Part shown: positions 38,581-52,200 of the stretch, piece after piece
How the letters are laid out: each line of letters begins with the position of its first letter
How positions within the stretch are numbered: position 1 is the stretch's first letter
NCBI GenBank assembly: GCA_024734555.1
Contig: JANPWX010000126.1
Location: 186,001-250,000, forward strand
Direction: 5' to 3'
DNA: 64,000 nucleotides
Source of the DNA: Trochalopteron elliotii
Taxonomy: Eukaryota; Chordata; Aves; Passeriformes; Leiothrichidae
Program-made: the position numbers and the translations under genes
The notes under the pieces: generated by a model
Seen by the model: only the letters and a program-made list of their open reading frames with translations
Databases searched by the model: none
What the model was told of the DNA's origin: nothing

Positions 38581-41327
38581 TTTACAAAACAATTCCGTGC
38601 TCCTGCCCTCGCATTCAAATCATAACACCCAACACATGGGAAGTCACTGCCCATCTCCCACCACATCCAATCCCAGCTCTCACACCCTGTTAAAACAATT
38701 CCCCATTTACAAAACACTGCCCAGGTGGTGCAGTGGACCACTCTGCACTCTGCCTTCCACAACTGGGCAGCCACATGGCAAGAAGTGCAACACAGCTCCT
38801 GCAGTTGATGAATATTTACCATTTGCATCTAGTATCCATAAAGAGAATGGAATGCACAGCAAAAGTGAATTGTTGAAGGACAACTGGAGGTCTTGGTCAT
38901 TGAACCCAGGAGTCCTGAGGATTCATGACACTTCTCCAACAAGTCCCTTTCATTATTTTCTTCAAATGAAATGATAATAAGGTTCACCGTGCCTAAAGCA
39001 AAAATTAAAGTCCACAGGGACTTCAAAAGTGACAAAAGGATAAAAGTTATGTTAATATGAACAGAGAGGTTCCTTCAATCCAGAGCAGGAGGTGCCAATC
39101 ACCTGGAGATAACAGACAGAACCTTTCAATGACATTCAACTGACTGGTGAGCAGAAGTAATTTTTCTGGAAATGTCTTTTCCTTTTGACTCCCTTCAAGT
39201 ATTGATGAACCAAACAAAGACCTTTATAAGTTTCTTTGTCTCCCCTTCAGCCCATCTCTGAGGGCATCTTGTAGATATCCCAGTGTTTGGAAGAGGCCAC
39301 ATCACAGAGAGGTTCAGCTCTTGTACAGGAACACAATTGAGTGGGGAGGCAGAGTGAATCTGATTCATCTCAATTTGATAATGCCACTGGGAACACCCAG
39401 GTGCCCCCAGAGCTGCTCATCTCTCAAGCTCATTGCCTCCATCCCATTCCCTAGGATACAACTTCACCTATCCCCATTATTTGCAGGCAGTAAATCTTCC
39501 CCATCCTCCAAAGGACCGAGATGCAAAATGAAGCATTGTTTTCTTGGATCACACTGCCAGCAGCTGAGTGATGCTTCTCAGAACGACACCAAATGAGCTG
39601 TGGAACGCAGCCCGTTATGAGTTGGACCTTGTGTGCAATACATCAAGCTTTTAAATGTGGAGACACAGCACTGTGCAGGTCAGGTTTGCTGCACGGGCTG
39701 TGGAACAGGCATGGGATGGTGCTGAACTGGGGAAAAGCACAGCTCAGCAAAGCATTTGCTGCCTGGGCTCTGGATTTGCATAAAGCACAGCAGCTCTGAC
39801 CAGGACCCTCTCTGGCAAACAGCACATTCCCCAAACAAGTGTTTCACATTAGTAGACCAGACAACCATTCCTGTACAATAGTGAGTTTTTCCACATCAAT
39901 ATCTAGGGAGAGTTTGTCCCCTGCTATTTATTCAGGTGCAGATACATCTGGGAGATGACAAAAGGGGACAAAAAAAGGAGACAATCTCCTCCTCTCCTCA
40001 TCTACCTCTTTTGTCAGCCTAATCTTACCCAAATAATCTCTTAGCAGGAGAATGTGAAAGGAGGGCCCCGACTTGAAGGAGCTCCCAGATAAACAGGCAA
40101 AGTGAGAATCAGAAAGATGATTTCAGCATTTGTAATTGTGTCTGGGTCAGGGAGAATTATGCCAATTTTAAGGACACTGAGAGAAGGCTACAATGTTTTT
40201 GGTTTGAAGGCATGACAGCCTAGATAGGAAACCTGACTGAACGCAGAAAGAAAAAAAGCATTTTTTAGAAGTGATAAAGAAAATATAGTCTGTCCACTGC
40301 CTGAAGGAAGGAAGGGAATTTGGGGTGAGACCAGTGAAGAGCTGGTATCTAGGTAATAGGTCTAGGTCAAACTGAGAATATTTCCTATGCTACCCCTGAT
40401 GCTCTCTTGCTGAGGTAAGAGGCAATGATTTCACATCCCTTTCAGGCAAAGCAGATCAGTAATTTCTCCAGGATCATCTTAATTTCATTCTCCTCTTTGA
40501 ATTCCAGCTTTCTGCATTTGGTATTTCCTCAGCAAATTTTTCTGCAGCCACCGTGAGTAACAAAAACAATGCTGCTTCTACTCTCAGTATTCCCAATTCT
40601 GCTGCTGCTATTTGCTCTGGAGCTGGAGCTCTTTGCTTTGGCCATATTGACTCAGGTATCCCACAGCCCAAAACTGCTTTAGTACTGTTTGCAAAATTGA
40701 ACAGTTACTTACTGAAATCCTTCATTTCTCACACCCACCCTTGCATTTAGAATCATCTCTCCATGAAACAGCTAGAAAATATTCCTGAGTAAAGAAGTAA
40801 TGCTGGCTTTCCTCCCCTCATCTGACAAAATGGGAAATAGGAAATCAGAGCACAGTGACTGCAGTGCCTTAGCTCTTCATTCAGGCCTTTGAGAGGTTTC
40901 CTCCTTTCACTAACCTGCAGGGAAAGTAATGTCTCTACAGGTGTATAAGAAGTGGTACTGACATCCCATCACACTCCTGCTGCACACTGAGTATATCACA
41001 GAATGTAGAGTGTGCAAGAATTCCTTTCTTTTCCCCTCCACTCTCTCCTCAATATTACAACGAGGGCTTTGGCAGCTGCTCGAGGAAGCTGAAAAGTAAA
41101 GTACAGTTGGCTCAATCGAGATTCAGACTCAGACCATGTGTTTCCTGAGAAAAGTCTGTGTCCCCTCCCCAGAGCAGCTCCCCAGAGCTGGGGCAGGAGC
41201 AAGCACTGGATCTGAACATTCCAGTGCAGATTTGTGCTGTGCTCCAGACGGGACAGCCAGACAGCTCAGCTGGAAAAACCCCCAGCTCAGCTCAGCTCAG
41301 CTGCCACTGGGAAGTCTCCTAAGTTGT
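38581..41327. other. Intergenic, no gene recognised
   Basis: Noncoding DNA. The right end has a short CTCAG pentamer array (41284-41302) just before the TATA-like element at 41.33 kb. Confidence 0.55.
41284..41302. repeat. AGCTC pentanucleotide repeat
   Basis: About four CAGCT/CTCAG units in a row (AGCTCAGCTCAGCTCAGCT). Confidence 0.8.
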
Positions 41328-41337
41328 TATAAATAAA
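41328..41337 (+). promoter_or_regulatory. TATA-like element upstream of a CpG cluster
   Basis: TATAAATAAA lies about 85 bases before a 48-base cluster of six CpGs (41414-41461) and 110 bases before a small ORF. The same bases contain AATAAA, so a polyadenylation signal is an equally possible reading. Confidence 0.3.
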
Positions 41338-41437
41338 AGTTATGAATTGATAGCAAACTGCTCCTGGGGACAGGAGTAGTTTGGAGTTCAGAGCCTGCTG
41401 AGCCTCTGCTCTGCGGGGCTCTTGTGCAACCTCGGCG

Positions 41438-41539
41438 ATGCCAGAACCGCCCGCAGGCCCGAGGGAGCACCTGGGCTTCTCTGAGCTTTTGTCCCCAAAT
41501 AACCATCTGAAGCTTCAGCTGGAAGAGGAAACGACATAG
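41438..41539 (+). CDS. Possible 33-codon small ORF (unrecognised)
   Basis: The ATG at 41438 has G at -3 and sits in the only CpG cluster I noticed in the upstream flank. The frame runs 33 codons to TAG (41537-41539). The product starts MPEPPAGPREHLGF and ends in an acidic EEETT tail, with no signal peptide or membrane segment. A TATA-like box is positioned so that a start about 30 bases downstream would give an 80-base leader. I recognise no family. It could be a chance frame in a GC-richer patch, a lncRNA exon or part of an old LTR. Real translation is unproven. Confidence 0.15.
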   Translation: MPEPPAGPREHLGFSELLSPNNHLKLQLEEETT

Positions 41540-44500
41540 TCTACATATTAAAACAGCTACAACGGAGGAGGAAATTGCCTTTCATTAATTTTCCATAAGT
41601 AGATTACACCAAGCAGAGTGTAAACAGTCCCACGGGCACCAATTACCAGGCTTATTCTATAACTGAATTGTCCTAAACAAGGACCATTTTAATTTGAATA
41701 TCAAATACTTTACACAGCAGGAAAGAGAAGGAATAAACCAAGCTAACAATGCATTTGTTATGGATTTCTACAAAATTGCTGTGGAAACCTCTATGTCCCC
41801 AGTGGATTGTGCACGGTCTCTTCCCACATGCTCATGCTGCACATCTTCCTCCATCACAGGAGAGGCAGCATGGGCACATGCCAGCCATTGTGCCATTAAC
41901 AAAATGGCCTCAGAATCTAAGGAGAGGCCAAATAAAGAGAGCAAACAAACCAAACAAAAAACCCACAATGAAGTCCCCCCCTACATTTAATTAGATTTTG
42001 CATGATCCCCTTTGTTTTTCTTTTTTTTTCCTCCTTTTAAGAGACTAACTTAGTAGTGCCATTTGCTGCTTCTAGAGGTCTTAAGGAAATTAGCCTTCAG
42101 GTACAATTTTCCTCTAATAAACTGGGATGAATAAATGTCCTCCTATGTCCAGGAATGAGTGAAGCCAGTGGCATTAAAGAAACAGAACCCAGCATTATCC
42201 AGGCCATTTCTCCAGCATAAAAGCAGCAGCAGACATTCCCATGAAGATCTGAAAAATCCTTCCCATTTCCCAAACTCTAGCTTGCTCATGAACTATAAAC
42301 ATTAGCAACAACAGCAAAAGGCCAAAGATTTGATAGCTGAAATTAGAAATTAGATAATAAGATGTTCTACTCTGTCCAAAGGCAAGCAGGGAACTTCAGA
42401 GGACTCTCCACAACTTTTTCAGTCCTGGTGAAACAGGAAGTTTTGCCTCATATTTGTATATAGTGCAGTTGTGGCTATTACAGATCAGCCCTTGTGAGTC
42501 TTAGCCTCACTCAAACACATTAAAGTCCTGTAATTCCTGTTTGTAGAACTGTGAACATGCAACCTATTTGGGCTGGAGAAAAGGTCTAAGAGAGGGGTGA
42601 GTTATCCCAGTTCAAAAAGTGGGAACCAAGACATGCATTAACTAATTTAGCCAGTAAAGCTCAGGCACAAAGCCTGAAGAACATCTACTGCTTAAACCAC
42701 AGGGCTCTGAGCTCTTCATCTTCTCTTCCAGAACATTCATCTTCCAGAATCAGTAACAGCTCTGGAAAAAGCATCAGAAAGTCTGAATCTCCTGATCTGA
42801 ATCTCCAACACACCCTCTGACATGACAGTTGCAAGATGCTGTTCAGAGCCTTTACTGGTAGAAGTTCAGCAATCCTGTCACTGCACACTTGACACTGCAG
42901 TGTGTTCCAACAGAGCATGCTGTAAATTGAAAGCCAAGTGTTCTCTGTACAGTTCTTGAAGAAATAATTTAGTTCCTAGGTGAGGGCCATGCTGTTAAGT
43001 GTATTTGAAGCTCTGAATACTAAACAGTCCTTTTCTCCTGCTGTATATTTTGGGTTTGTGTTATATCACATAGATGAATGGGCAGGGAAGAGCAGCCTTC
43101 TGGAAACCGAGTTTGGTCTTGGCCCAAAAACCATTATTCATTTCCATGTAACAACAGCAAGAACTGCATGACCTCCACTTGTACTTACACCACGGAAAGG
43201 AAAGGCCCTGAAAAGTGAGGAGAAATTTTTACATGTAAAACAGAAGTTGTGAAGTTTCCTCTTCTTCAATTTCATTAAACAGAAGAAGAAAAAACAGCAA
43301 TTATTTAGACTGAATCTAACCATCCTGTTTTATACCCTGTACCCAAAAAGGCCAATCCCACAGCATCTTTCCAATAATGTCTACATCTATGAAGGCAGAA
43401 TTCAGCCACTGCATCAACAAGCCCTGCAGGAAAGAGTTTGCTAAACCTGTCTGGCTGCTCCTCCACAGCAGCAGAAGTTGGGCCCCTTTCCCTCACAGTG
43501 GCAGATTAAAGATGATCAGCCAGAGGCTTCGTGCCCAGGCTGAAGTGCTCAGGAATCCTGTCTCCATCTGTGCCAACCTGTCTGCTCCTGTGCCAGCCCA
43601 TGTCCTGCTGAAGCTCCTCTGTTCTCCCACAAGTGACTTTAACCAGCCCTGCCTGGCCATGGCCCACAGGCACAGACACTGGTGTGGAGCCCTTCTGGAA
43701 CTGGCATTTCCTCTTTTCCACTGTTTATTAGGCTGATGCATCTTTCACAGAAGAGGTGATGACTGTAAATACCACTGTCAGCTGCAGGTACCAGTCATTT
43801 CCAGACTTTGCCACCACTGAAGAAGCAGGAAGGGCAGGCCCAGGATAAAATTTTCAGCCTTTCCTGTGGCTGCCAGGATCTCAAGCACCTCTCCTGCTCA
43901 TTACACACGTACTGTTTCCTGTATTGTTTGCTGCCTGGATCTGACAGGGGCACACACTTCTCTTTCAGCCCCATCCATTATTACCAATCCAATGCAAAAA
44001 GCATTCCAGATTCCTGCTCCAAGACAGAATTCCATGTGACCTTGACTGGGTCACCATCCCTCAGTTGTTCACCCGGGGTCTTATTTCAATAAATCACTGA
44101 AAATATAAAATACAATTTCCTGGAAAGGATAAGTTACCAAACATGGGGATAAGGATTAAGGATGGTTAATGGGCTGTGCATGCTAAGCTTCACTACAGAG
44201 GTCACTGGATTCTGTCCCCCACCATGGCCACTGTGTCCCAGTGTCACATAAAGCCATGTTAGTGTTCCAAACCACATCCAAAGTCTCCAGTTCAGCCTGT
44301 GAGATGAGATCTCTTGGATGAAAAATAGCAGCAACAAATTTCAGGCTCAGCAAAGAATCTCCCTGTATATTTATGAGCCTAAGTCCAACCTTTAAAAACT
44401 CTCTTTTCCCCAGTGCAGCTTTCTTCAACAGGAAGTCATGGATAAAACAAAAAGAAGCTGCTAATGATAAAAGAGTCAGGCAGAAATAATAGATTTTTAC

Positions 44501-47500
44501 TTTTTTCACGTCTCTAGCAGCACAGTGAAGCAGCAAGGAACATCAACAATTTATTTACTGGTCTTCAGTACACATCCTGCTGTTTTTCTACCCCCAAACA
44601 AGATCCTGTGGGTTTAATTAAGTTTTCAGAGGAGGCTTGGGAGATACGATTTCAGCCAGTCTATGTAATTTTTTCCATGTTTCCTATGGATGCACAGGGA
44701 GAAAATCCTACACAGCAAAATAAATCAAACATGGTTCTGGTGAGCAATACACCTGACAGACATGGCAATCCTCCCTTGTCCTAATGTTCTCACACTACAA
44801 GAACACAGTGGAGGGAAGTCCAGAAAGCCTCTGCCCGTACAGGATGAGGAAGCCCTCAAAATTTAGCTTCTCATAGGCATCATTCTTCACCAGGAAATTG
44901 GAGGAGGGTGTACATGAGCCCCCTGATGCACCTTTCCTCCCTCCCTTGCCACATCCACATGCCACTGCCTTATCCCTTGATGTCCCTAATGAGGCTGGCA
45001 TTGCCAGTCCCATGTCTGAGACTCCCACAGGCAATGAGCTGATGCTGTGACCTGGACAGATCACCCAGGAGCAGGTCCAAAGCTGTGCTCAAACCTCTGA
45101 AGATGCAGATGGGCACCTGCAGCTGGGAGTGCAGCACTTACAAAATCCACCAGCAAACGGGCTCGGATCTCAGGACAAATTAATGATTTTATATATTTGG
45201 CCCTTGGACTTTCTGCCTCAGTATCACCTGCCCTGCAGGAAAAGAGGAATATCTGACCTCTGTGGGACAGTGGGAGAACACTCAGCTGCTATAGGGAACT
45301 GTGTGCAGCAGGATTTGCAGAGAGACACAGGCACGAAGATCCAAGTCCTTGTGGGCCCTGTCTTACAGCACATTCAGACTCACAGAACTGATGTTACAAA
45401 AGGTATCAGGATTTTTTTACACCTTTCTGATGAAAGCATAGACTTCTTAACAACCCCCTTTCAAGTCAAGCAGCCAGCCAGTGCTCCTGTTTCATAAAAT
45501 ACTGTGTTCATGTTGAACACAACATACTCTGCAGAAAGACTGAGCCATCTTTTTAATATTGTTTCTGCCAGAACTGGTGTCAACAATCTAAATCTTTTGC
45601 CTCCACTTTTTTTCTGACACAGTGAATGTGTTCTGCCCCCACAAAGCACATGCTAAAATATGTCTTTTGTCCCAGCATTTTGAGGGAATCTCCCACCTGA
45701 ATAGTCTCTGCCCTGCTTCATTTTTGGGAGGCTCCATGTCAGTATCAAGTCAGTCTCTTGGCTGTGTTCACTTGTGAGCACATTGACTCTCCTGTCTCTC
45801 CAGAGGGAAATCCTCTGCCCTGACCCACAATTACCAGCAAACCATTTGAATTTCAAGGTAGTTTTGCTTTGGCATTTTAAATGACCAAACAAGAGAGACC
45901 ATTTCCTGTAGCTATCCTAAAAACAAAGGAGTTTAACACGCCGATCCCAAAACCTTAACTGAGCACTACAAGCAGTAAGAGGTTCAGGAATTGTGCTTTT
46001 AGAGAGATTAAGGTCAATCCACATTTGAGGAACCTGAGTAGAACCCCAGAACAATAACTGGAAATAATTCCCAGATTTAAGCCTTCTGTCTGCCTCTGCA
46101 GGCAACCACCCCCCAACCCTTAAACTACTTAATCTCACAGGCCCCTGTCAGTGGATTTTTCATGATTTTAAAAAATGACTGGGTTTATTTGCTCTCCTTG
46201 CTGTTTTTAAGCCAGTGTCTTAGAAGCCTGAAAGTGAAATATATTTCTTTATCAATCCCTTGTTTTTCTCCTCCTCTGCCACCCATGCACAGTGGTTTGC
46301 TTATTGAGGCTCATTCATGTGTAGGAGCTGCTGGCATTGATGTATTTTCTTATCAGGGTAGAGGGGTTTGGTTTTTTATATTTTTAGAGCTGGCTGGCAC
46401 ATTGATTTAGGCTGGCAGAAAGAGCAGATGAAGATGATGTTAATTTTACAAGCAGAAACAAACAGGGATAGAATGCTGGGCTCCTGTACCAGAGACATCT
46501 CAGTGGGCACAGACAAGCTTAGGACTTCCAGACTGTAATTCCCTGCCAGCTTTACTGTGACTGATGACCCACAGGTAAAGGAGTTCACTTCCTTTTGAAA
46601 GAGTATTTTGTGGAGATTTTGTCATTGTTTCTACTCTGACTCATGGAACACTGCTGGTCACTTGTAGGTAAAATCTGGATGCCCACAGTGGTAGTAGGAG
46701 CCCTCTGTTACTCCAGGAAGATGGATGTACACCAATTTATCCCTTCCAGCCATTTATCAGTTCATCAGCACTACTCAGTGCCTCACTCAAAACTGTCTTT
46801 GTGTATACAACACACAGAAAAACCAAACACAAACAAAAGCAGTGACTTGTTTATAAGTGTTCTTTTCACAGGAATACCAACCTGGCAGTGAATACTAGCT
46901 TCCTCAGCCATAGTACACAAAACACTGTCTACAAGATCCTGTACCACATGTAAATCATCTCTTGCACAGAACCAGCTCTGGAGGCCCCTTGGCAGGTAGC
47001 AGCACATTCCAAGCCTTGTGGCAAAGATGATTCACAGCAACATTGATAAAAAAATGCATCATCTCCCATCAGGTCACAACCTGCTTTCTACAGAGAAGAA
47101 ATGTAAAGATCCACTGGTCCTCATCCATCCCTAGCATTACTGAGCAGCATCTGAATAAGTCAGAGAAAAGTTAATTGTGGTCAGGATGAATCTCATTACC
47201 TTAATTAGATGCAAGTTTTTGGAGTGAGTAGGGAAGCTTTGTCTTCTCTTTTAGAAAGAGCAGCAATATTTATCTGGAGAAGCTAAGACATAGCAGGGAT
47301 CCTGCAGAGAGGCTCATGGTGCTCCACTGTGAGACAGAGACACAGGGAAGACACAAGAAAACAGCTCCAGAGATGATCTTGGCCACTTTAGGTCCTCATT
47401 GAGCACCTGCTTAAATTTTACACAGGGGTCTTTCCCCTTGCAAACACCCCAGTGCACTACAGAATAAAAAGGACTCCCTCTTCTTTCACTCTGCTTCACA

Positions 47501-48752
47501 TGCAGGGCTACCACCCATCTCCAGCCATGGGAAAACCATGCAATATCAGTAAGTTCGAGTTAAAATCCATCTTTTAGCTCCAGTATCTCTCATGGCTGCT
47601 CATCCACATCTTTGCAAGAGCTTTGGTTGGTGCCTGAAGCCATTTAGCAGCAGTGTTTCACACATATTTCAGACCTGCCCTGAAAACATGCTCATGCTCC
47701 ACCTGGACATGTTTGTGAGCATTAAATTTGTCATCTGCAAAGGGTGAGTGTGTGAGATCCTGCACTCCAGCCATGGAACAAGAGCTGGCTCAGACTTACA
47801 CCAGTATTTCCACTTCTACAACAATGAGGACAACTCAGAAGGAATCTGAGAGCACAGTGAGTTTCATGCATTGCTTAGGGTCTCTTGTAATATCACAGAT
47901 TATTGTCCCTCCATATTTGTTAGAGGAGTTTGGAAGAAAGAGGAGGGATTGCTGGAAATTGGCTTTTAAATCTGGCTTCCCCTGAGAAAGATGGCCATGC
48001 TCTGAGGTTTGTGGTATTACTTGATAAGCAGTGATTAAAACAGTAATCCCAAATTGTAATCAAAAAGCAGTCAAGGCTCTGAAATTACTTTTTACTAAGC
48101 TTTTTTCCCTTTTCAAAGACAGCTCTGTATGGCAAAAGATAATAAAACACCACAGACGCTGTTCCAATTTCATTTAGAAATACTTGAGCCATTAATTTAT
48201 AGTTTGGAAAGGTTTTTCCTCTTGTCTTTAAATCCACCTCAAAAATGGGTCTACAGTGTAGGAGAAAGGAGGGAATTCTTTTTCCTCTGGCTAAATTGCT
48301 CTTGAATACCTGATATATTTATATGTCATCACAGTATGAAGCAGAGAAAAGGCTTCCCTTTACCCACTGAAATGCTGAAGTCAGCCTTCCCCATGCTTTC
48401 CCAGGCACCAAAATGTCACAGGCTGCTCTGTGTGATTATTAGCAAGAGCCTCTCCTAATTGGTATGGTTTGGAGATTCCTGAAAAACAAAACTCCTGCTG
48501 ACTCGATGTCATGAGGAGGATTCAGTGCTCAGACTTCAGGGCTGATGTCTGCAGGTTCACTGGACAAAGACACACAGAATGGTTGTGTTCAATAACTTCT
48601 CCTTCAGCCCACTCAGCCAGAGCTGCGTGTTCATGTTTCCCTCATCAGATGAAAAGCATGAGCAATAGCTCATGACAGCTTGATTTTCCACACAGCAAAT
48701 GGTCAAACTAGCCAGCAGTTTGTTTTCAACAATGACGTTGCCAGAGACAAAA

Positions 48753-48790
48753 AATAGCAGCAATAGGAAGGTCCAATAGCAGCAATAGGA
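48753..48790. repeat. 16-bp direct repeat, 22-bp period
   Basis: AATAGCAGCAATAGGA occurs at 48753-48768 and again at 48775-48790. Confidence 0.9.
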
Positions 48791-49197
48791 TGGTGCTTTT
48801 TAAAATTTCAGACCTAAGTACAAAGCTTTCATTAAGCTGGAAGATTTTCCATAGTTATGTGCAATGATTTGTGATTTTTCCCCTTTGTGCTGATTTTGCA
48901 AGAGAACAGAAATAAAATTCATCAGGCTGTAAAAATCAATAGTGATGCTTTGTCCTGTGTAATAGAAAAACTGCAGAAGTTTATCAAGCTGAACAGCAAA
49001 ATTCACAAAGGAGTGCGGGTCATGTCTGGCCATGGGAAGAACTCAGCCTGCTGCCTGTGTGTCCCAGCCTAACCCCACACTCCAGTCCTAGTCTTTATTA
49101 GGGAAAAAATAAAAACACTACAATGTATTGCCTTTTCCCAAACATGCCCTTATAGCTCTGGAACCACACTTATTTATTTTAGAGACAACTTAAGAGA

Positions 49198-49241
49198 TTT
49201 GTAAATGCTACTCATTACTCTGCTTTGTAAATGCTACTCAT
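49198..49241. repeat. 18-bp direct repeat, 26-bp period
   Basis: TTTGTAAATGCTACTCAT occurs exactly at 49198-49215 and 49224-49241, a recent local duplication. Confidence 0.92.
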
Positions 49242-52200
49242 GGGCTACCCTGAAACACAACTCACACCATTCCAGGTCTCACATTTTCCCCAAAGACCAG
49301 TTAAGTGTTTTTCTAACCATACCTCTCCACAATATAGTTTTCAGCCTGACATTTCCCCACTGCACATTTCCTAAAGCCAACTGCCTGAGGAAACAAGATC
49401 AGCTGCTTCAGGATCTATGCTCGTGGATATAGATCAGCCCAAGCCTGAGGATGAAGTGGGAAACCTTCACAAGGCACCTCCCCATCCTGAGTGCCTTTGG
49501 GAAAATGTGGAAAGAAAAGCAGTAAACTTCTGTGTGTGTTGATTATCCAGTCTCTCTCCTGACAAGGCCCACTAATGAATAGCCATGATTTACAAAAGTT
49601 GATGGAAGCAAAGCTGTAACATGAACTTTTAAAAAACAAATTTTCTCAGTGATAAATGCTTCCCTTCTGTTCCATTTAACAGCTGGATAGTGAAGATGAA
49701 GACAAAGCACACGTTTTATCTGTGGATTAAATTAAACCCTGGATTACAAATTGTAATTGAACATAATTATTTCAATAGCAGAAAAATTTAAGGTTGTCCT
49801 CATGAGGCAGAATTTGCCCCACAGAGCAGCATTAACATGATCAAAATGGTTATTTTCTACTAACACACATCCTGGTATTCCATTTTCAAGCAGCTAGCAA
49901 AACATCCTCAATTTCTTGTAGAGGAACAAAAAATCCCAAGATACCTTTATGTTTTATGCTACTCTGTAAAACCAGCAAAGTGTAAACTCCATAAAATGGG
50001 TTTTAATCTAGCACAAGTTTACTTTATACTGTGTGATACAATCATCTAAAATAAATGTTGTGGGTTACATTTGGAAAACAGAAGATGAAACCTAAAAAAC
50101 CTCTTCCTTTTAATGTCTGAAGAACAAACCCCAGTTGCCTTTCATAACCAGAAGACTTCAAATCCACAGAATATTCTATCAGCACTGCTGCTCAGGTTAC
50201 TTTTCTCCCCCACAGAAGGAAAATTCCTACTCTTCCTTGGTCACAAAAGTGCTACTATTCATGTCAGCAGGGTAAGAAAGATCTGACTGACAGAAAAATA
50301 ATTCTGTGCAGGATGCACAGTCTGTGATAAATGCAAATGCCTGTTTATTACTTTATCATTCAGTCTCATATCATATCATTCATGATCTTACTCTTGTGTA
50401 ATTGAAATAAAGATAATGTAAAAATTAAATTAAAAATATATGAATAGGACTCTGCTAGAAATCCTAAAAGTCAGGGCTACATCGAGGAGGAGATTTTTGA
50501 GCACTGAGTTCATGTCCTTTAGAGACAAAAATAGGTACTCTGGACAACAGACAGAGGTTGCTAAGCAGGCATCAGGTTTGCTATAAGGACATGCAGCAAC
50601 TCCCTGATCATGTTTAAAGTCATCAGCTCCCAAAATATGGAAAATCACTATTGAGCAGCATCCTCAAAAACCCTAAAAACCCACATAAAATCACTAGGTT
50701 GTTCTTTCATTTTTTTAAAAATAAGTATGGGTCTAAATCTCAGCATATTAAGTAGGATATAATAAAAGTGAAACTACTCAAAGGCAAAATTGACTCAGTT
50801 ACATTTGTATTACAAATAGCAAGAAGCATCTGACTCATCAGAAGATGATTTCATCCAGCCTTTTTAGCAAGATAGGCATGAATGTATATTCAGTATCCCT
50901 CAGGATGATTTGGGATGCTATGGGAACACTCAGAGCCCCAAAGGTCAAGGGGAGCCCATTTTTCTGGGCAGCAAGGGGCAGCAGGCTTCCTTTGGAATCA
51001 GGTGAGTGATTACAGATACAGGAGAGAGTAGGAAGCTGGTTCAGCATTAAGGGGAATGCAGCACTTTTAGTAAGAATGGTTGCAGTGCATCCTGCTGAAG
51101 TGAAAGGGAGCAGTGGCTCAGGAATAGCAGAGGGATGGCAGCAGGAGAAAATCTGATTATCACACTGGAAGGGCCTCGTTTGATGGGCTGCAGGAGAGGA
51201 AGCTCTTCCTCATGTGTAAGGGAGGTAAAATAACAAAAGAAGAAGATAACTCCATTCAAGACATCAACAGGAGCAAGACTGCCTCTAGGACAAAAACAGG
51301 ATCACAAAAGGCAGAATGAAACCTGAGAATAGGGAATGCCTAGAAGAGAATCTCAGTTTTGCAGAGAATGAAACTAAACCTGAGACACACTGGAGAAGAA
51401 GACAAACCAACGGGGAGGCTGAAAAACACAGCAAGAAATGATGTAAAACCTTCAGCTCTCTTGACCCACAAGGCACTGATAGAAAATTTCTGGGTTAACC
51501 TTTTTGTTTCTGGGATTTTTTGGGTTACTGCCTATATAACTTTGTTTCCATTGCAATAAATATAGCAGTATACTAATAATTACAATGCAGGATGAGCATT
51601 CCTGCTTGATGTTTGTAAGGCATTTCTAGGTGGGATTAGAAACTATATGTACCCACACACCATTCAGACACATACATAAACCTGGATAATGGTCAGATTG
51701 TGTCATTAAATAATTAATTTAGGATTCTTCACAACACATCAGGATCTTATTGCACTAAAGACTTACAAACAAAGACCAAAGCAAGACCTCCACCCATATT
51801 ATCAGACTAAGGAGTGGTGGATCACAAGGAAGAAAGCAAGGTGTTACTGGCTGACATAAAAAGGAAGCAAAAATGAACTCTGGCTGTGGTCATTTTTTGC
51901 TGGCATCACAGAGGAAGACAGTTTGAAAAGCATTATTTGAAAGAAATGAACACTAAAGCTCTATGGACTTTTTACAGAAAGCTTTTCCAATTCATCTCAG
52001 AAATCCCAGGTCCTACTTCCCTCCACATCTCCTTCAGACCTCCTGTAACTGCAGCTCTATAAATACACAGATCTATGCAGAACACAGGTGTGTGTCCCAC
52101 TTCTGCCTCTCCCTGTACACAAGTGAATTGGGATCATGATTTGCAAAAAGAGGAAAATCTCACTCTATATTCAAAAGGTAAATAATGACTCTGACCTACT

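Noticed and set aside
38292..38828. 178-codon minus-strand frame
   Set aside because: It crosses a CR1 3' fragment and resembles no protein family; CR1 coding sequence is not present.
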